Of a stretch of DNA of 64,000 bases, positions 12,634 to 25,320 are shown one piece after another. Each line of letters opens with the position of its first letter. The first letter of the stretch is position 1. A model generated the notes under the pieces. That model did not search any database. It was not told the origin of the DNA and saw nothing but the letters and a program-made list of their open reading frames with translations. The stretch is from NCBI GenBank assembly GCA_949825065.1, contig OX463846.1:12520177-12584176 (forward strand), given 5' to 3'. A program made the position numbers and the translations under genes. This stretch comes from Odontocerum albicorne (taxonomy: Eukaryota > Arthropoda > Insecta > Trichoptera > Odontoceridae).

Positions 12634-12850
12634 GTGGTCTAAGTTGTCAAGACCCATATCTACTAACCCGAATATTGCGGGTTCGATCCCCGTTGGAACC
12701 CAGATTTTATTTTAAAAAGGTGTCCAGTTTGGTTTCCACTTAAAACCTCTTTAACATATTTCTGGTTGGTTGGAAGAGATCGCCACATAGAAATACACCC
12801 GCGAGATTGTACTGTATACGTCGGAAGTGTAATAAAGTAATAAAATTAAA
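12634..12850 (+). mobile_element. tRNA-derived SINE, near full length
   Basis: The left part is tRNA-like, with the B box GGGTTCGATCCCC at about 12679-12691 followed by GTTGGAACCCAG, as in the end of a tRNA acceptor arm. The A-box region (GTGGTCTAAGTTG) is decayed. The body carries AACATATTTCTGGTTGGTTG and GAAGAGATCGCCACA, and the tail is TTGTACTGTATACG followed by AGTGTAATAAAGTAATAAAA. It is the clearest plus-strand copy of the family described at the other SINE entries. Transcription would be by RNA polymerase III from the internal boxes; mobilisation would need a LINE reverse transcriptase in trans. Confidence 0.8.
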
Positions 12851-13635
12851 ACATTATGTATCAGTAAATTTTCATAAATGATCTATCGTTTATGAAAAGT
12901 GTTCTTTGTATTATCAATCGAAGATATAACAAATAATTATTGGTTAAATGACATTTTAATAAGGTATTACGATAGTGAACAAGATTGAGAACAATTCATT
13001 ACTAACCACCAAAAAGCAAAGCCATGATTTTCTTCCTATGGGATCAAGGTAAGGCAGGGCGGATATGAAAGAATTAATGGCTTCCTGCGGAGCTCTCAGG
13101 GCAGGGCTCCCAGTCCACGACCACCAGCAACCGTGGAGAGATGCGCCCTCCACACCAAATTAATATCATTAAAGGACGCCAACCTGATACGCCGGCACAG
13201 TTGCGTGATATACCGAGTCCAAGGGAACGATCCTATGCAAAGTATACCACCAATATCTAAAGACTGAAAATAAACCTACACTGTATATTAAAATATGATG
13301 AATATTAAATAACACGTCGTTGTTGGTTTGGTATACTCGTATACGTCACTTGGTTGCAAACTATGCCGAGGTAAATTTGTATAAATCTACACATTTATAA
13401 GACATTGTATAAGGTAAGCCTACTTGATATTTTGCTGATTTAACACTTTACTACATTAAGTGCTATTGAAGGTTTAAAATATTCACAATAGTTTGATAAC
13501 ATTTCTAAGATGAACCTTTTTGATAAATGAAATTTAAAAATGAAACTCGATATTATGATCGAATATTATTACAGCTGTTTTTCACTAGGTTATATTTATC
13601 GGAATTGTTGCCGTGTTAAGTGTGTTGGCTTCAAA

Positions 13636-13711
13636 GATGACCGACGTTTCGGAAGCGTTGTATCCTTTATCACGGCGATGTTAAAAAACATCACAAAAAC
13701 GTCGGCCATCA
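13636..13711. repeat. Nested hairpin with CCGACGTTT arms
   Basis: GATGACCGACGTTT (13636-13649) is the near-perfect inverse of AAACGTCGGCCATC (13698-13711). Inside it GATGTT and AACATC form a second small stem around an A-rich loop. A 'GAAACGTCGGCCATC' sequence also occurs at about 61285-61300. Similar 'CGAAACGTCGG' sequence is common near the ends of some arthropod retroelements, so this is probably the end of an old element. Confidence 0.6.
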
Positions 13712-14331
13712 CTGAAGTCAATTTAATAAGGTCTCGGAAAAAATATTTCAATCTAGCGAAACACTTTTTTTTCAAATATAGGGTAGATAATTAATTTAGA
13801 TCGATAGAAGGGGTTGGTTGGCATATAATTATGTATGAAAGGTTTTTCATACAAAAACATAAGATAAATAATGTGATTTTTACAAAATCTTTGCCAATTA
13901 TAAATACGTAAACTGCGAAATTCACAATTTATAAATATCAATATATTTTAAAGACAGCTATAGCAGTTATACGCACGAATATTCTTAGTTTATTCTACCT
14001 TATAAGTTTAAGTCAATATAGACCTATATACTCGTCTTTTAGAAAATAAAATGAATAATTATTTAGTTATTAACAATTTGACTTCAGATCAACAGAGAAA
14101 TCAACCGAATGCACAATTGTATCCAAAAAATGTACTATCAAAATTACCAACACAAAATTGAATGTCAAATATAATTTAATTTTTCTTTAGGATTAAAAAT
14201 GCAATCATTTGAAAGACAATAATAATCCGTAGACAATAACTAGTACCATCCGATAACCATAGGCAATTGATGTTTACATTGTAAGAGCACACTTGATTTA
14301 GTCTATCTGTTTGTGGTCTCTTTTATTTCAG

Positions 14332-14596
14332 ATAAATAACATCCCAACAAGACGGTCGGACACAATGCAAGACGTACGAGTACTCTACACTGGTGGCTGT
14401 GAGCGCAGCGCAGCATCTATTTGTCAATATTTGGATAAACATAATGTATTGACACTCGTCATTGTGGTTTTACAATGGACGGAATTGTGGTGCGGTCAGG
14501 TACCGCTGTGGCGAACCGTGCAGGGTCGTATCTAGTATGTACGTCCGATCTGTGCTGTGCACGAAGGCTACCAACCCATAGGACTACTTCGAGTTG
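14332..14596 (+). other. Candidate internal exon or lncRNA exon
   Basis: A strong acceptor (TCTCTTTTATTTCAG, ending 14331) precedes a GC-enriched block that ends at a good donor (GAGTTG|GTATGT, 14597). A second donor-like CAG|GTACCG lies at 14500. One frame is open from the acceptor to 14535, but no frame is open across the full block and no domain is recognisable. It may be a non-coding RNA exon or a chance splice-site pair. Confidence 0.22.
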
Positions 14597-14671
14597 GTAT
14601 GTTAATTTTGTAGAACTATGTCAAAAACTGTTATATTTTTGTTAATCATACTGCAGTTTTCTGAAAAACTA

Positions 14672-14780
14672 CGTCCGTTGCCAAATTGGTAGAATGATTT
14701 CCTTAATATGGAGTTTCGGACTCGATTTTTAAAGGTACCTATAAAAAAACGAGGCCATAGAGGCTTTTGACATATGTCTG
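14672..14780 (+). mobile_element. Degenerate SINE head
   Basis: GTCCGTTGCCAAATTGGTAGAATG at 14672-14695 (quoted in two parts: GTCCGTTGCCAAATTGG, TAGAATG) resembles the A-box side of the local SINE family. TTTCGGACTCGATTT resembles the B box. The body is unrecognisable. Decayed or truncated copy. Confidence 0.4.
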
Positions 14781-16342
14781 TTTAGTTTGAAAAAATGTCA
14801 CATAGCAAAATGTCTGATACGATGTACAGTCTACCAAGGAAATTTAAAAAATACAAAAATAACCCCTCTATACCCGCGAAATATACACGGCCTATTTTAA
14901 AAGAAACCTTCACGTTTATTAAAATAAATACATACAAAATAACTTGATAATCGAGAAAAATAAGTAAATTTAAGCGATTTGGGTCGATTACAGAGCAGTT
15001 TTTCCAAACGGCTATCAATCACGGCAATATTTAAGATTCCTTACGTAAACATTGTACTGAAATATACAAATTAGTTTCCATCCATTGGCGGCACCGTAAG
15101 AAGGTGAGGCTCTGGTGCCTGACTATGCCGGTGGCCGCGGCAATGCGATCTTCAATATTCGGTCTGTGTGTGTTCTCAGTTGTTTTAAGTTTAGGAAGAG
15201 CGTGGGTGGCAACTCGATCGATACCTCGGCCAATTGGCGAATAACACAAAAGATTGACAGTGCAACAATAGACCTATATACAGCAGCTGGTGAGGTAATT
15301 GTAAACTTATTTCGACTATTCTCCGACGCCTCACAGTCTGTAATGTCTGACTATTGTCGCTGGTTAAGTGTGAGAATAACAGAGTTTATTTTTCTTCCAT
15401 AGTGTTGTTATTGACAGTCCATTATATTTTGAAACAGGATCAACACGGGTGAATGACTTGTCTACATTATTGAAATGGGTAAAAATTAAATTTCATTTTT
15501 CAGAAGCTGTATACGAATACAACTCCAATACACATTGGAATCATGAAAAAACTGGAATTCTTAATGAATTGTAAAAAAAATACTTTTGTTAGCAAGATTA
15601 CAATAAAAAAAGAAAATGCTGATACGTTTAAAAAATCAAACCTAAGTGATAGTCGAGAGGTATATGAAAGAATAATATTCACGAAAGTTAGTAAATGCTT
15701 GATAGTACATGTAAATAAATAGGACAAAACGATGAATTAAGAGAATAAAACATATTTGCGATTTGAGAATAAATTTGCATTTTGGAGAGTCAAAATAAAA
15801 CACAACGCGAAATTGAATGAAATTTCACTCGCCGCTGAGAGCTACATAGAAACTGATTATGCATACATTATTTGACACCATTCACGACACAATAGCTCGA
15901 CAACACATTGGTTAATGAGGGAAAACAGTCGAAAGCCTTAAAAACTGGAGATTAAATCGACGAAGAAAAACTGACACATTTGCTGATGCATGGAAAACTG
16001 TCTAAATTACACCCAAAATAAAACTTCAGATATGTTGAAGAGACATATGTTACAGGAATATTGAAAATTACAGCTTGTTTAAATTATTGAAGCATTTGAT
16101 TAATATTGATGCTGAGTCGACAGCATACAGGTTCTTCAGGAATAGGCTAGAGTACTTATGAAGTGAAACCTAATAGTTTGATTCAGCATTGCATTCTTTC
16201 ATACTATAATGTTCTTTGAATACTTGATGATATTTGAAATTAACGCTTTCCAAATCCTAATAGATTGTCAGGAGAAAATTAGATTTTCCCTATATCACAA
16301 CACATGTGTTATTTATTTGAATTTTTCCTATATCACAACACA
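14781..16342. other. Gene-free stretch, GC patch 15090-15250
   Basis: The patch at 15090-15250 has ORFs on both strands without domain signatures. At 16285-16345 a ~20-bp direct repeat (CTATATCACAACACAT) occurs twice just before a SINE fragment. Nothing else recognised. Confidence 0.4.
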
Positions 16343-16440
16343 TAAGGTCTTATTATGAACACTTCGTTGTAAAACAATTTGGCAGGCTTATTGCTAGGTG
16401 TGAATCTCTTCCAACCAATCAAAAACATAAAAAAGTTCTA
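16343..16440 (-). mobile_element. SINE 3' fragment
   Basis: TTGGCAGGCTTATTGCTAGG and ATCTCTTCCAACCAATCA match the tail-side body of the SINE family in minus orientation. The tRNA-like head is missing. Confidence 0.65.
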
Positions 16441-16689
16441 TAGTTACTGAAAAATATTTAAAATACATACTCGTATATAGAATCTATGTAAAAATCCACA
16501 ACAGTGAAACTAGATCAAAATCAATCGAAAATTTAATTAGAAAAGTTGCGCAAATATGCTGATTATTTTATTACTGATCATTAATTAGGCTTTGTGGTAA
16601 ATATTTTATGTTAGGCTCTATGCTTATGAAATCCTCTCGATTCAGACCAATATTTTTATATTGAGGATAACAACTGGATTGCAAATAAT

Positions 16690-17015
16690 TATTGTCGATT
16701 TATAAACTGGAGAAGGGAAGGGACAAGCGCCGGCCGTCGTTGCAGAATTACAGGCGAGTAGAAGAGTTCGACACAATTGAGAGCGTGAGCTGTGAGCACG
16801 AGGTGAAACTAGGAAGTGATGGCCACTCAAAAGTGAAACTTGGTGAAGAAAGGCGAGCGCGAGCGCGTTACCGAACTCGACACAACAGAAGGAGAAATTA
16901 TCTTTTACGAAGCACCAAACGCGAAGAGCGAGAAAGCCGAACGGGGCGGTGCGGTGACATAACTGCGAGGCAGGGCCGCACTGGCAAAGGGACACTACAG
17001 CAAGTGAATAAGAAT
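16690..17015. other. GC/CpG-rich island
   Basis: This purine-rich, CpG-containing block directly precedes the RTE-like LINE end. It has long open frames on both strands (plus 16692-17024, minus 16642-17058). Both are rich in R/E/G or C/S/L without any domain, as expected of composition. It includes two GTGAAACTxGG motifs near 16803 and 16832. Promoter or 5' UTR sequence is possible. Confidence 0.35.
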
Positions 17016-17071
17016 TTGAAATAAATAATATATGGTATAAATTACACAAATATGCCAATAACAGCGATATT

Positions 17072-18275
17072 TACATACATACATATCATCACACCGTATC
17101 CCTTGTAGAGGTAGGCAGAGAGGACATATCTCCAAACTTTTCTATTCAAGTACACAACTATCGCCTCCTCCACATTCATCCATCTCATCATAAACAATCT
17201 TCCATTATTCATGCTTCTTACTATCTTCTTTCAAAATTTGATCAATTTAGTCTTGCCACGTTTTCCTCGGTCTATCTTTTCTACGCACATCTTGCCCTTC
17301 AGCCTTATATATTCGCATAGTCATTCATTCATAATTCATTCTCTCCATATGTCCAAACCATCTTAAAACTTCTTTCTTCATCTTACTTAAAACATCCATT
17401 TTATCCATACATTCATTTCTGATGTCTTCATTCCGACTTTTTTCAAACATGGACACTCCACACATTTTCCTTAGTGCACGCATCTTCTCAGCATTGAGCT
17501 TTCACTTCCATGCATCAAGATGGGCACCAACACACCATTTTGTATCGTCATTTTTGCTACAGTTGATATTGCGCGGTTGTTGTATATAACATTATGTGCC
17601 CTGTTTCCTGTCGCTACCCTCCTTTCAGTGTCTTTTTCTACTCGCCCATCACACGTAAACATACTGCCCAGATAACATAACTCATCTACCTGCTGCAGTC
17701 TTTTTGAGTGAATACATACATCGCACACACTTTTTACATTTCTTTCTATAACCATAACCTTTAATTTCGCTAAATTTATTTTCAAACCTTTTACTAAACT
17801 TCTATCATATACCATAGCTCCTAACTTATCAAATCGCCTTCATTTTCAGCAAATATAACCGAATCATCTGCAAACAGAAGTTCACTATAAACAACTTTGA
17901 AAATTGAGTAATTTACTAGATTATACTCAATTTATGAGTTTTTTCTCAGTGAAGTTGAGTGAAACACGAAGAACTATCTATCTGAGAACATGCGCGGTTC
18001 AAGAAGAGTGTGATTACATTACTTATTTTAACACCTCTCCCATCATCTTTCAGATTGCTCACACATGAATATATATACTCATATATAAATTCAACAACCA
18101 AGGCGACATCACACATCCATGCTTTCTATTTACTCTTACACATGCACTACTGTCTTCATACAGCGAAGCAATTGCACTTAGTAATTTATCATTCACGCCA
18201 TTCTCTTCAATACTTCCCACGATTTCTCTCTTCTTCCACGACCATACGCTTTTTCTAAGTCTAATGTAATTTTTT
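17072..18275 (-). mobile_element. RTE-like LINE fragment, degenerate reverse transcriptase
   Basis: Minus-strand reading gives RT pieces in order. DLEKAYGRGRREKSWEVLKR-like sequence lies at 18180-18260, the catalytic ELLFADDSVIFAEN at about 17840-17885 (FADD intact), and GLKINLAKLKVMVIERN with ELCYLGSMFTCDGR at 17640-17800. Next come ILMHGSESSMLRRC, then RNECMDKMD, EVLRWFGHMERMN and RPRKTW down to about 17230. The 3' end carries CCTCTCTGCCTACC and a (TATG)n-type tail at 17072-17090. Frameshifts and stops occur throughout. About 125 bases at 17895-18020 do not fit the RT and may be an insertion. The protein family is LINE endonuclease/RT; the RTE-like assignment rests on the 3' end and C-terminal motifs. 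Confidence 0.8.
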
Positions 18276-21200
18276 ATTTATGTTATAAAACATATTTTAG
18301 GTAATATTATATTGAGACATTAAAAGAAAATAGATGCAATTTACTAGTGACAGAGAAATTTTGAATCATAACCATCTACATGCTTAAAATCTGCATTCAT
18401 GGTGTTTTAGGATTATCACACAGACTAATAAAATAAGTATATAAGCGAAAATTTATTTGAATAATTACAATATAACATAATTTACTACATAGCGTTTCTG
18501 ATGGATGAAAAAATACAAGACAAAACAATATAGAAAGACAACTAAATGTTGACGGATATTGCCGAAAATAGTGTCATTCAAATTTAATAAAACACAGCAT
18601 AGTTAAGATGATTAAAAAGGTTTAGCATTAGAAATCTCTCGAGATATCCGTGTTTTCAACAATTTATTTGAAAGCTTTAGATAAAGTGTATGTATAGGTG
18701 TACAGATGAGATCATTTATAGTGCAATTTAGTAAGTCAACTCACCTCAATGCCGAAATGAATACAGGCAACCGTACATCTAGTATCAGATGTGCTCTTGG
18801 AAAAGTTTCGACCAATTGCAGTGAAATTATTAGGTACGGGCGTTACTTGAAATAAGACAGCCCTCCCACATATGTTGAGGAGTGCGCCCACGTGGTAGAC
18901 AACCGTGCGTGAGTGGGCGCATCATTCACTGTGCATCTTCTATTGGCGATGCACGGCCCTCTACGGTATAATGTGTTTCATCTCCGCTCACGGCAGATAA
19001 TTGTAAGCCCAAGAGAACATACGGAAGAGACTTTTATAAAGAGATGCTTCAGAACTTCCAGTCTTTTCTCTAACAAGATCATAATGCACCTTAAAGGTGT
19101 AGTCAGACGACGTTCCATATTCACCAGTGCAGTTTGCGGACTCTCCATTTGGCGACTGTGGGCAGATCTAGACAATGTATTGCGTCGTAAGTACATGTAC
19201 AATATAAATATGCTTTTCTCGGAGGACTAGAGGAATTTCATCAACCGCCTGATAATCTGAGAAGCTGGCTGAAGAAATTCATGCACTATATGTTATATGG
19301 ACCATACGAGAAGAAGCAAGAATGGATATATTAAGATCTATAATAATTAAGACTATTGTGGGCGCCGAGCGGAAATGTGTGATATACTCAAAAAAAAATC
19401 GATTAACTTTTCACGGCTGAGTTTACGATATGTCATGTATCTTAATTAAATGATAACTTGAATATGTATAACATGACAGCGAAATCGCCTATAAATCACA
19501 TTGAATGTTTAATAAATAAATTTTAGTTCTTAACCTTATATATTAATATAAAACAAGCTTAATCGTAGATACCATATATACTTGAAGATAAAATATGGGT
19601 CGTTTGATTTTAAAAATGTGAATAAAATACTCCAAGAAAATATTCATTTAAAAACTTCGTTAGAATAAAAACAAAATAAGAATATTTTAAACATGTGTTA
19701 GAAATCAATCAACAATCTCAACCAATAAATGTTTTTATTTATTTTATACTCGAATGTAAAGTAAAGAACATCTCAAATGAAATTGATATCCTTTCTAAAT
19801 TGTTCATAAAATGTAAGAATATAGAATTTAATTAATAAGTACCTCGACACTACAATGGGAGACCCATCACGACTTTATATTAATATATATTTGCCATGAA
19901 TGAAATAAAGCAACCTTTCATGTATTTAAGTACATGTTTATATAATAGTAAATATCCTTAGTCAAAATTCTAATTCTCTATATCCATAATATTAGTTAAA
20001 ACACGTTTGCACTTAAATAAAACTATTAATTAAAATACAAATTTTAGTGAGAGTTTATATGTATCATAGTATAAATAGGCCAAAACCCATACGATCGTTG
20101 TCGCCAAAGAAAGAATACGAGAATTGAATTTTGAATACAAGAGACCGAGAGAGGAATACTTGGATTCTCTCCGAAAGTAATTCAAAATTTGAAACTTGGT
20201 GGGTCCGTGGTACTGAATGAATTTTAAATACCTAGCTAACAATTTTTGAACCGGTGTAAAAGGGGACGATGTACTCGTATAAATGATATATGATATATAT
20301 AAACAAATTTAAAATTTATGAATATATATTTCCATAAATGTAGAATTTGTTTTACTTCCGTGAATATTACACGGGTTGCAACTAGTAATATATATTTGTT
20401 GTTCCATCCATCCAGCACAAAAATATTTAAAATACTAAAAATGTAAATGCAATTGAGTTTTATTTTGAAAATATAGTAATATATTCTTGATATATTAAGA
20501 ATTCATTAAAATGACTTATAAATCGTCCGATTTCTGGCACTAATTCATAACTAACATTTTACTGTTTCCAATATGTGTATATATAATAGTATGTGCATCT
20601 TGGGTACTTATAATACATATTTCTCAATTGGGTGAAATGGTATATTATTTAAAATATCAATTCCTATTTTTTACCAAACAAAAACAATTTGAAAAAAAAA
20701 ATTATAAAATATATGTATATGAATGTATTTACATAAAAAATATACGAGTATATACATATATAAATAAATTATATAATATATTATATGTGTATATACTTAT
20801 TTAAATGTTCTTTTATATAATAGGATTGTGGTGGGATTTTTCATACTTATGATTTCTGATTTTTTATGCTTATTTTTACTACTACTTTATTTTACACTTA
20901 TGATTATTTTATACTATATTTTTGTTTCTTTAATTACTTATTTTGTTTTGTTTTATGTAAACCACCTGCCTTGTGACATACATACGCCTAGGCACGAGAA
21001 TGCTTTGCATATTCAATTGTAAAAATTTAAAAGTATAAATAAATAAAAATTATGTATATATTCCCTTCTACAGGAAACCGGTTGTAAACACAGAATTATA
21101 TATAAGGATAAATGAGAAAGGTAACTACGTGAGAAAATAAAACGTGGCAAGTGTTTTTTTAAATATATAAAAATTAAATAGTAAAAATATATCCGCAAAA

Positions 21201-22547
21201 ACAATAATATGGTTTTCATTTGCTGATTATGCTATTTCGATTGTTTTAGCGATTGAGGCTGACCTCAAAACGGTCCAAATCATAAAACCGAGTTAATGGA
21301 AAATGCATGAGCAATAAAAAAGTGTGTAAGGTCAGGTGTACAATCAAATCCACACATGGAATAAAATAAGGCTGAAGTTTTGAATACAAGTCGTAAATAA
21401 ATATATTCGAAATAAATAATGATTAATGAAGTAGACATATGCACATGCTTGTGGTTCAGGGAAAGAAAGAATGCGGTGGGGCATATTGAACAGGGCTCAT
21501 AAAACGGTGTCGCACACAAACACAAATCGACCCATGAACGCTCTGAGAATGTATGTAACAGAAGTTTCAATTGCAAAATTAAATCGTGTAGTATGAACAA
21601 ATAATAACTATGTGTCAGCGATTAGTGTTTGTACTCGAACAATCCATGATAATAACAAATAATTTCTTCAAGATGAAAGGCAAACTATATATTGATTCCT
21701 GACCAAGACAACTTTGATATGAGTTTAAAAAAATATATAGAAAGATTATTCGTCGCAAGTAAAAAATGCATCCACGATATTAAATAAATTAACCGCATTA
21801 AAAGTGCTGTTGTAGATCCTACCAACTGGCGGACAGGAACATGTGGTTAAACTGAATAGTTATGCAACAAGTGTAGTAATAATACAATACTACGATGATA
21901 TAATAGAGAAAAGAGAAAATACACTTACACTTACTCTACACTTAATGAACAAGTGAAAATGTTCGACCATATTGTGATATGAAAACATCATAACAAATTA
22001 TACATTATGGATTTCTTTCTATATTGATACGTCTGCCTGTAAAATATTGTTTCGTATGTATCCATTACTCTAATGTTTACAGCTTTTGTGATATAATTAT
22101 TTTTCTGCGCAATAAATATCCTAAACATACAACAGCAGCAAATCGGATACTGGTGAACGTTGAAAAAAATCTTCCAGTAGGGCATTAACTGTTCAGAATT
22201 TATTTCGTAGTCTATAGCATAGTCCGATGTCCTGTTGGGGAAATTTCCATGCGGCAATAAGTCCGATAGGTTGTATTATTAACAAGTGCAATACAATAAT
22301 TTATAACACAAACAAATGAATGTTATAATGAATTCTAAGAACATGAAATTTTTATAAACGATTAAATCAGAAGAGTAGTAATGCCGCGCAAGAAGTCAGC
22401 ATTAACAAGAAATGAGATCGGATCGGGGTTCTTGTAATTCAATAAAAGTGTTAAATGGAATACGTAGACTAAATGATAAGGACAATTGCGAACTTTTTTC
22501 ATATTTCGATATACAAGTATTTATAAAACTGATGTGTTAATTTAAAA
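18276..22547. other. Gene-free stretch, low-complexity, with hairpins
   Basis: Mostly very AT-rich, especially 20640-20800, where (TA/TATATG) simple sequence predominates. A GC-rich patch at 18850-19000 holds two stems: TGCGCCCA (18883-18890) with TGGGCGCA (18914-18921), and GTGCATC (18931-18937) with GATGCAC (18948-18954). No coding frame with domain features was seen. Confidence 0.45.
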
Positions 22548-22745
22548 TAAAAAGGGATGTTGATGGGAATCGTGGTAAAGGACTAGCGACAAATTTATGG
22601 ATGGACCAAGATATATGAAATTTTGAAAGAAGGAAATATAAACCAGTCAAATAAAAAGGAATAACTGTATGAAAATATGTGTAGGGAGCATTTTGTGATC
22701 CCCAAACAAGGGAATGGCGAGATGGTATGTATGTATATATTTTGC
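22548..22745 (+). mobile_element. RTE-like LINE 3' fragment
   Basis: Broken plus-strand frames read LATNLWMDQDI and NFERRKYKPVK, corresponding to the 'rPrktWmDqi.eiLke.ni..l' C-terminal end of the local LINE family. They are followed by CATTTTGTGATCCCC and a GGTATGTATGTATAT tail. Only the last ~200 bases are present. Confidence 0.6.
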
Positions 22746-22929
22746 TATGTCTGATCCGTACGTCTAAGTACCTTGATGCGATAACGTAGATCCCAACAAC
22801 AATCGGCACAAGTGTTCATTCTGGAGGACATCAGAAAATATATTGACTATTTCCAAATACAAAACGAGAACAATAATCTATCATGGCAATATGTTTGAAT
22901 CAATTACGTAACGACTATTGCCGATTGTT

Positions 22930-23280
22930 AAGAAAACCTTCCCCGAGAGAAAGGTCCGGCGATAGAATGAAAAAGTGAAAGAGAGACGTACAGAGAAAGA
23001 GAAATGGAAAGTTTGGACGTTTTCACGGCCGCGGTAAAAGCCGAGTGCGGCCGAGCAACGGCGAGCAAGCAGTACAGGTACAGCAGTAGTACTCCGGCAT
23101 GGCAGAATAAGTGGTGGATGGCATTGTGCAATGCGGCACGAGAAGAAAGTGGGCCCTGGCCCGGCTCTTGGTATCGCGGCCCCTCCGCTGTGATGTAATA
23201 TGCGCCTTACCCAATCGGCCCGACACTTCTATGAGAAAACTCCGCTCGAGTCTAGGACAGGGGGCAACACATGAATCAAA
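22930..23280. other. GC/CpG-rich island, promoter-like
   Basis: A GAGA-rich lead (AGAGAAAGGT, GAAAGAGAGACG, AGAGAAAGAGAAATGG) is followed by a CpG-rich segment containing GGCCGCGG, GCGGCCGAGC and GGGCCCTGGCCCGG. A 64-codon frame opens at ATG 23004 but has no recognisable domain, and other frames are open too. GAGA-type repeats beside CpG-rich DNA are typical of insect promoter-proximal regions; that reading is inference. Confidence 0.4.
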
Positions 23281-23584
23281 TTCATACGATGTGATTGATT
23301 ATATGTGTAACATTAAAAGACATGTTCTAATAAAAAAAACAGCGTGGGAATGTAGTTAATCTCCAAGATTTTTTTAATATGCTTTCGAATAAAGACAGGC
23401 AAACAAATATACATACGGATGATCATGAAGCAATATGTGGCGACGATATAAAACAACATTCTTCAACTGAAATGCTTAAAAACCTCCTTAACATTAAACT
23501 GATTTAAAAAAATTGCCCATTGTTTTTTTACGAAATCTGGTCAACTCCTTGAAATCGATAATTGTCCGTTGTACTGGTATATCT

Positions 23585-23751
23585 GTGACCCAGTTGATAA
23601 GACGCCTGTCTACCAGCCTGGATGTTAAAAAGGAATGCCGTCTAGTTGTAGCTTTAGGCTCCTATTGCATATTTTTGAATGGTTGAAAGAGATTGCCATT
23701 TGACAATAAATAATATACGAGTATATGCACAACGAAAGTGTAATACAATAT
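23585..23751 (+). mobile_element. SINE copy, internally shortened
   Basis: The A-box side TGACCCAGTTGATAAGACGC and TGTCTACCAGCCTGG are recognisable, but the B box is lost and the head runs directly into AAAAAGGAATGCCGTCTAG. The 3' body (GAATGGTTGAAAGAGATTGC) and tail (CAACGAAAGTGTAATACAAT) are well preserved. Confidence 0.75.
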
Positions 23752-25320
23752 CTCTTAAACACACACCAAGGATGTATGACCATTTTTCAAAATAAAACTC
23801 TGACGACATCTTAAACTCACAGCGAAATATAATTTAAACAATCCAAAAAATGTCAAATTAGCACGATTGATATAAAGTATGTGATAGGAAATGAGATAGG
23901 AAACAGAAAATGTACATATTTTTTGAGAACAGATTTATTCCATTAATTCGTTTAAAATTTAATATAAATAGTTTCTTTAGTAAATCTTGCTACAATATAT
24001 ATTGTATTTGGAGTAAAATATTGTACTTTAAGAGGAACTTATCACCAACGTTTTATTTGTAAACGAGTAAAATAAAGAATTTGAATAAGTTTGAATTGGT
24101 AAATGGGATGTAATAAAACAGATGCAATGACATCTTCTGGTATAAGGGGTTTATCTTGATCAGAGGGGAATATACACTAGGAATATATTCCCTCAGTTGC
24201 GGTCCTACGGAAATACTTGTGAAAGTCATCGAGATATTAATGATACAGATGTATCTCCAGTAGCGACTGGAGCACTTGGGAGGACTGAATTCAGAATTGA
24301 TGGATCTACAACCGAGCATATAAATCCACAGAATGATTCTCGAAAAGTATCATCTTTTAAACTGAACAATATGTAACAAACGAACAATTCTCACGCGTAC
24401 AAATCAATTTCACACACAGTGCAACGTCACGCAAAGGTCAGCCGATAAAGAGATAAGTGGATTGGGCTGTGTTACATCCTCGAATTAATTGATGTTGCCG
24501 CATTTGATATTTGCCATGTCCTAGAGAAATCCTCGTTTTCTCACCAGTGGTGATTTAGTATTTTAAAATGAACACAAGGAAATAAAATAAGTTAACATTT
24601 CTGAATTGCGCACTGTGATAGCACATACATTGAATCAAACAAATTTCCACTAGATAGGAGTATTCGTCATTCGACGAAAAATTATTATTTACATTATATT
24701 ACGGAGTTTTCTCGTGGATACAAAGGAATAGTATATGTAGATCAATATGTTTCATAAATATATTCGCTTCAAACAAATCCATAAATTCGTTTAATAAACC
24801 GTTCTCCAACAAAATTGTCTTTTCCACGAGACACTACTTATATTTAAGAATTTTCGAAATAGGCTCTAAATAATAGAAAAAACAATGGTACTGGAAAGAA
24901 AAGTGAACTGGTGAAATAAAAAAGAAAAATAGTAAACGCACACTGTGCTCCACAATTAATACAGAGCTTCTCGGTGTGTTTTCTAATGTCATACAAGATA
25001 TTTCGGTGTAATACTTCACTTTGAACTTTCTTTTATGACCTCAAAATATCTTAGTTAGGAAATCAATATTATGTAAGTTCACCGTACGTCTTAACACAGA
25101 GGAAATTTGTCACATAAATTGCTCAAGATATTTATCACACGTTTTCTTTTATAAAATATAAACTCCTTTATAAAGCATTTATTTTATTTCCATCAATAAA
25201 ATTTGTTAGGTAATACATATTTACCTTCGACAATGAAACGGTTGGATTATGATTATAAAACAGCTTATTCAAATTATTTTAGACATAAAAAAATATGGTA
25301 AAAGCTTAGTTTAATTGCAA
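23752..25320. other. Gene-free stretch
   Basis: AT-rich unique sequence with a modest GC patch at 24420-24540 that includes GATAAGTGGATTGGGC. No gene or known repeat recognised. Confidence 0.4.

Larger units (their letters stand above)
12851..14671. other. Gene-free stretch, GC patch 13060-13250
   Basis: AT-rich sequence with one GC patch at 13060-13250. It also holds the nested hairpin at 13636-13711 and a candidate spliced exon at 14332-14596, both listed separately. Nothing else recognised. Confidence 0.4.

Noticed and set aside
12679..12691. tRNA B-box sequences suggesting tRNA genes (also in other SINE entries)
   Set aside because: Each lies in a ~200-bp repeat with the same SINE body and tail; no cloverleaf with matching acceptor arm can be drawn.
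16642..17058. 138-codon minus ORF opposite a 110-codon plus ORF
   Set aside because: Both strands are open because of GC-rich, stop-poor composition; neither has a domain or splice structure.
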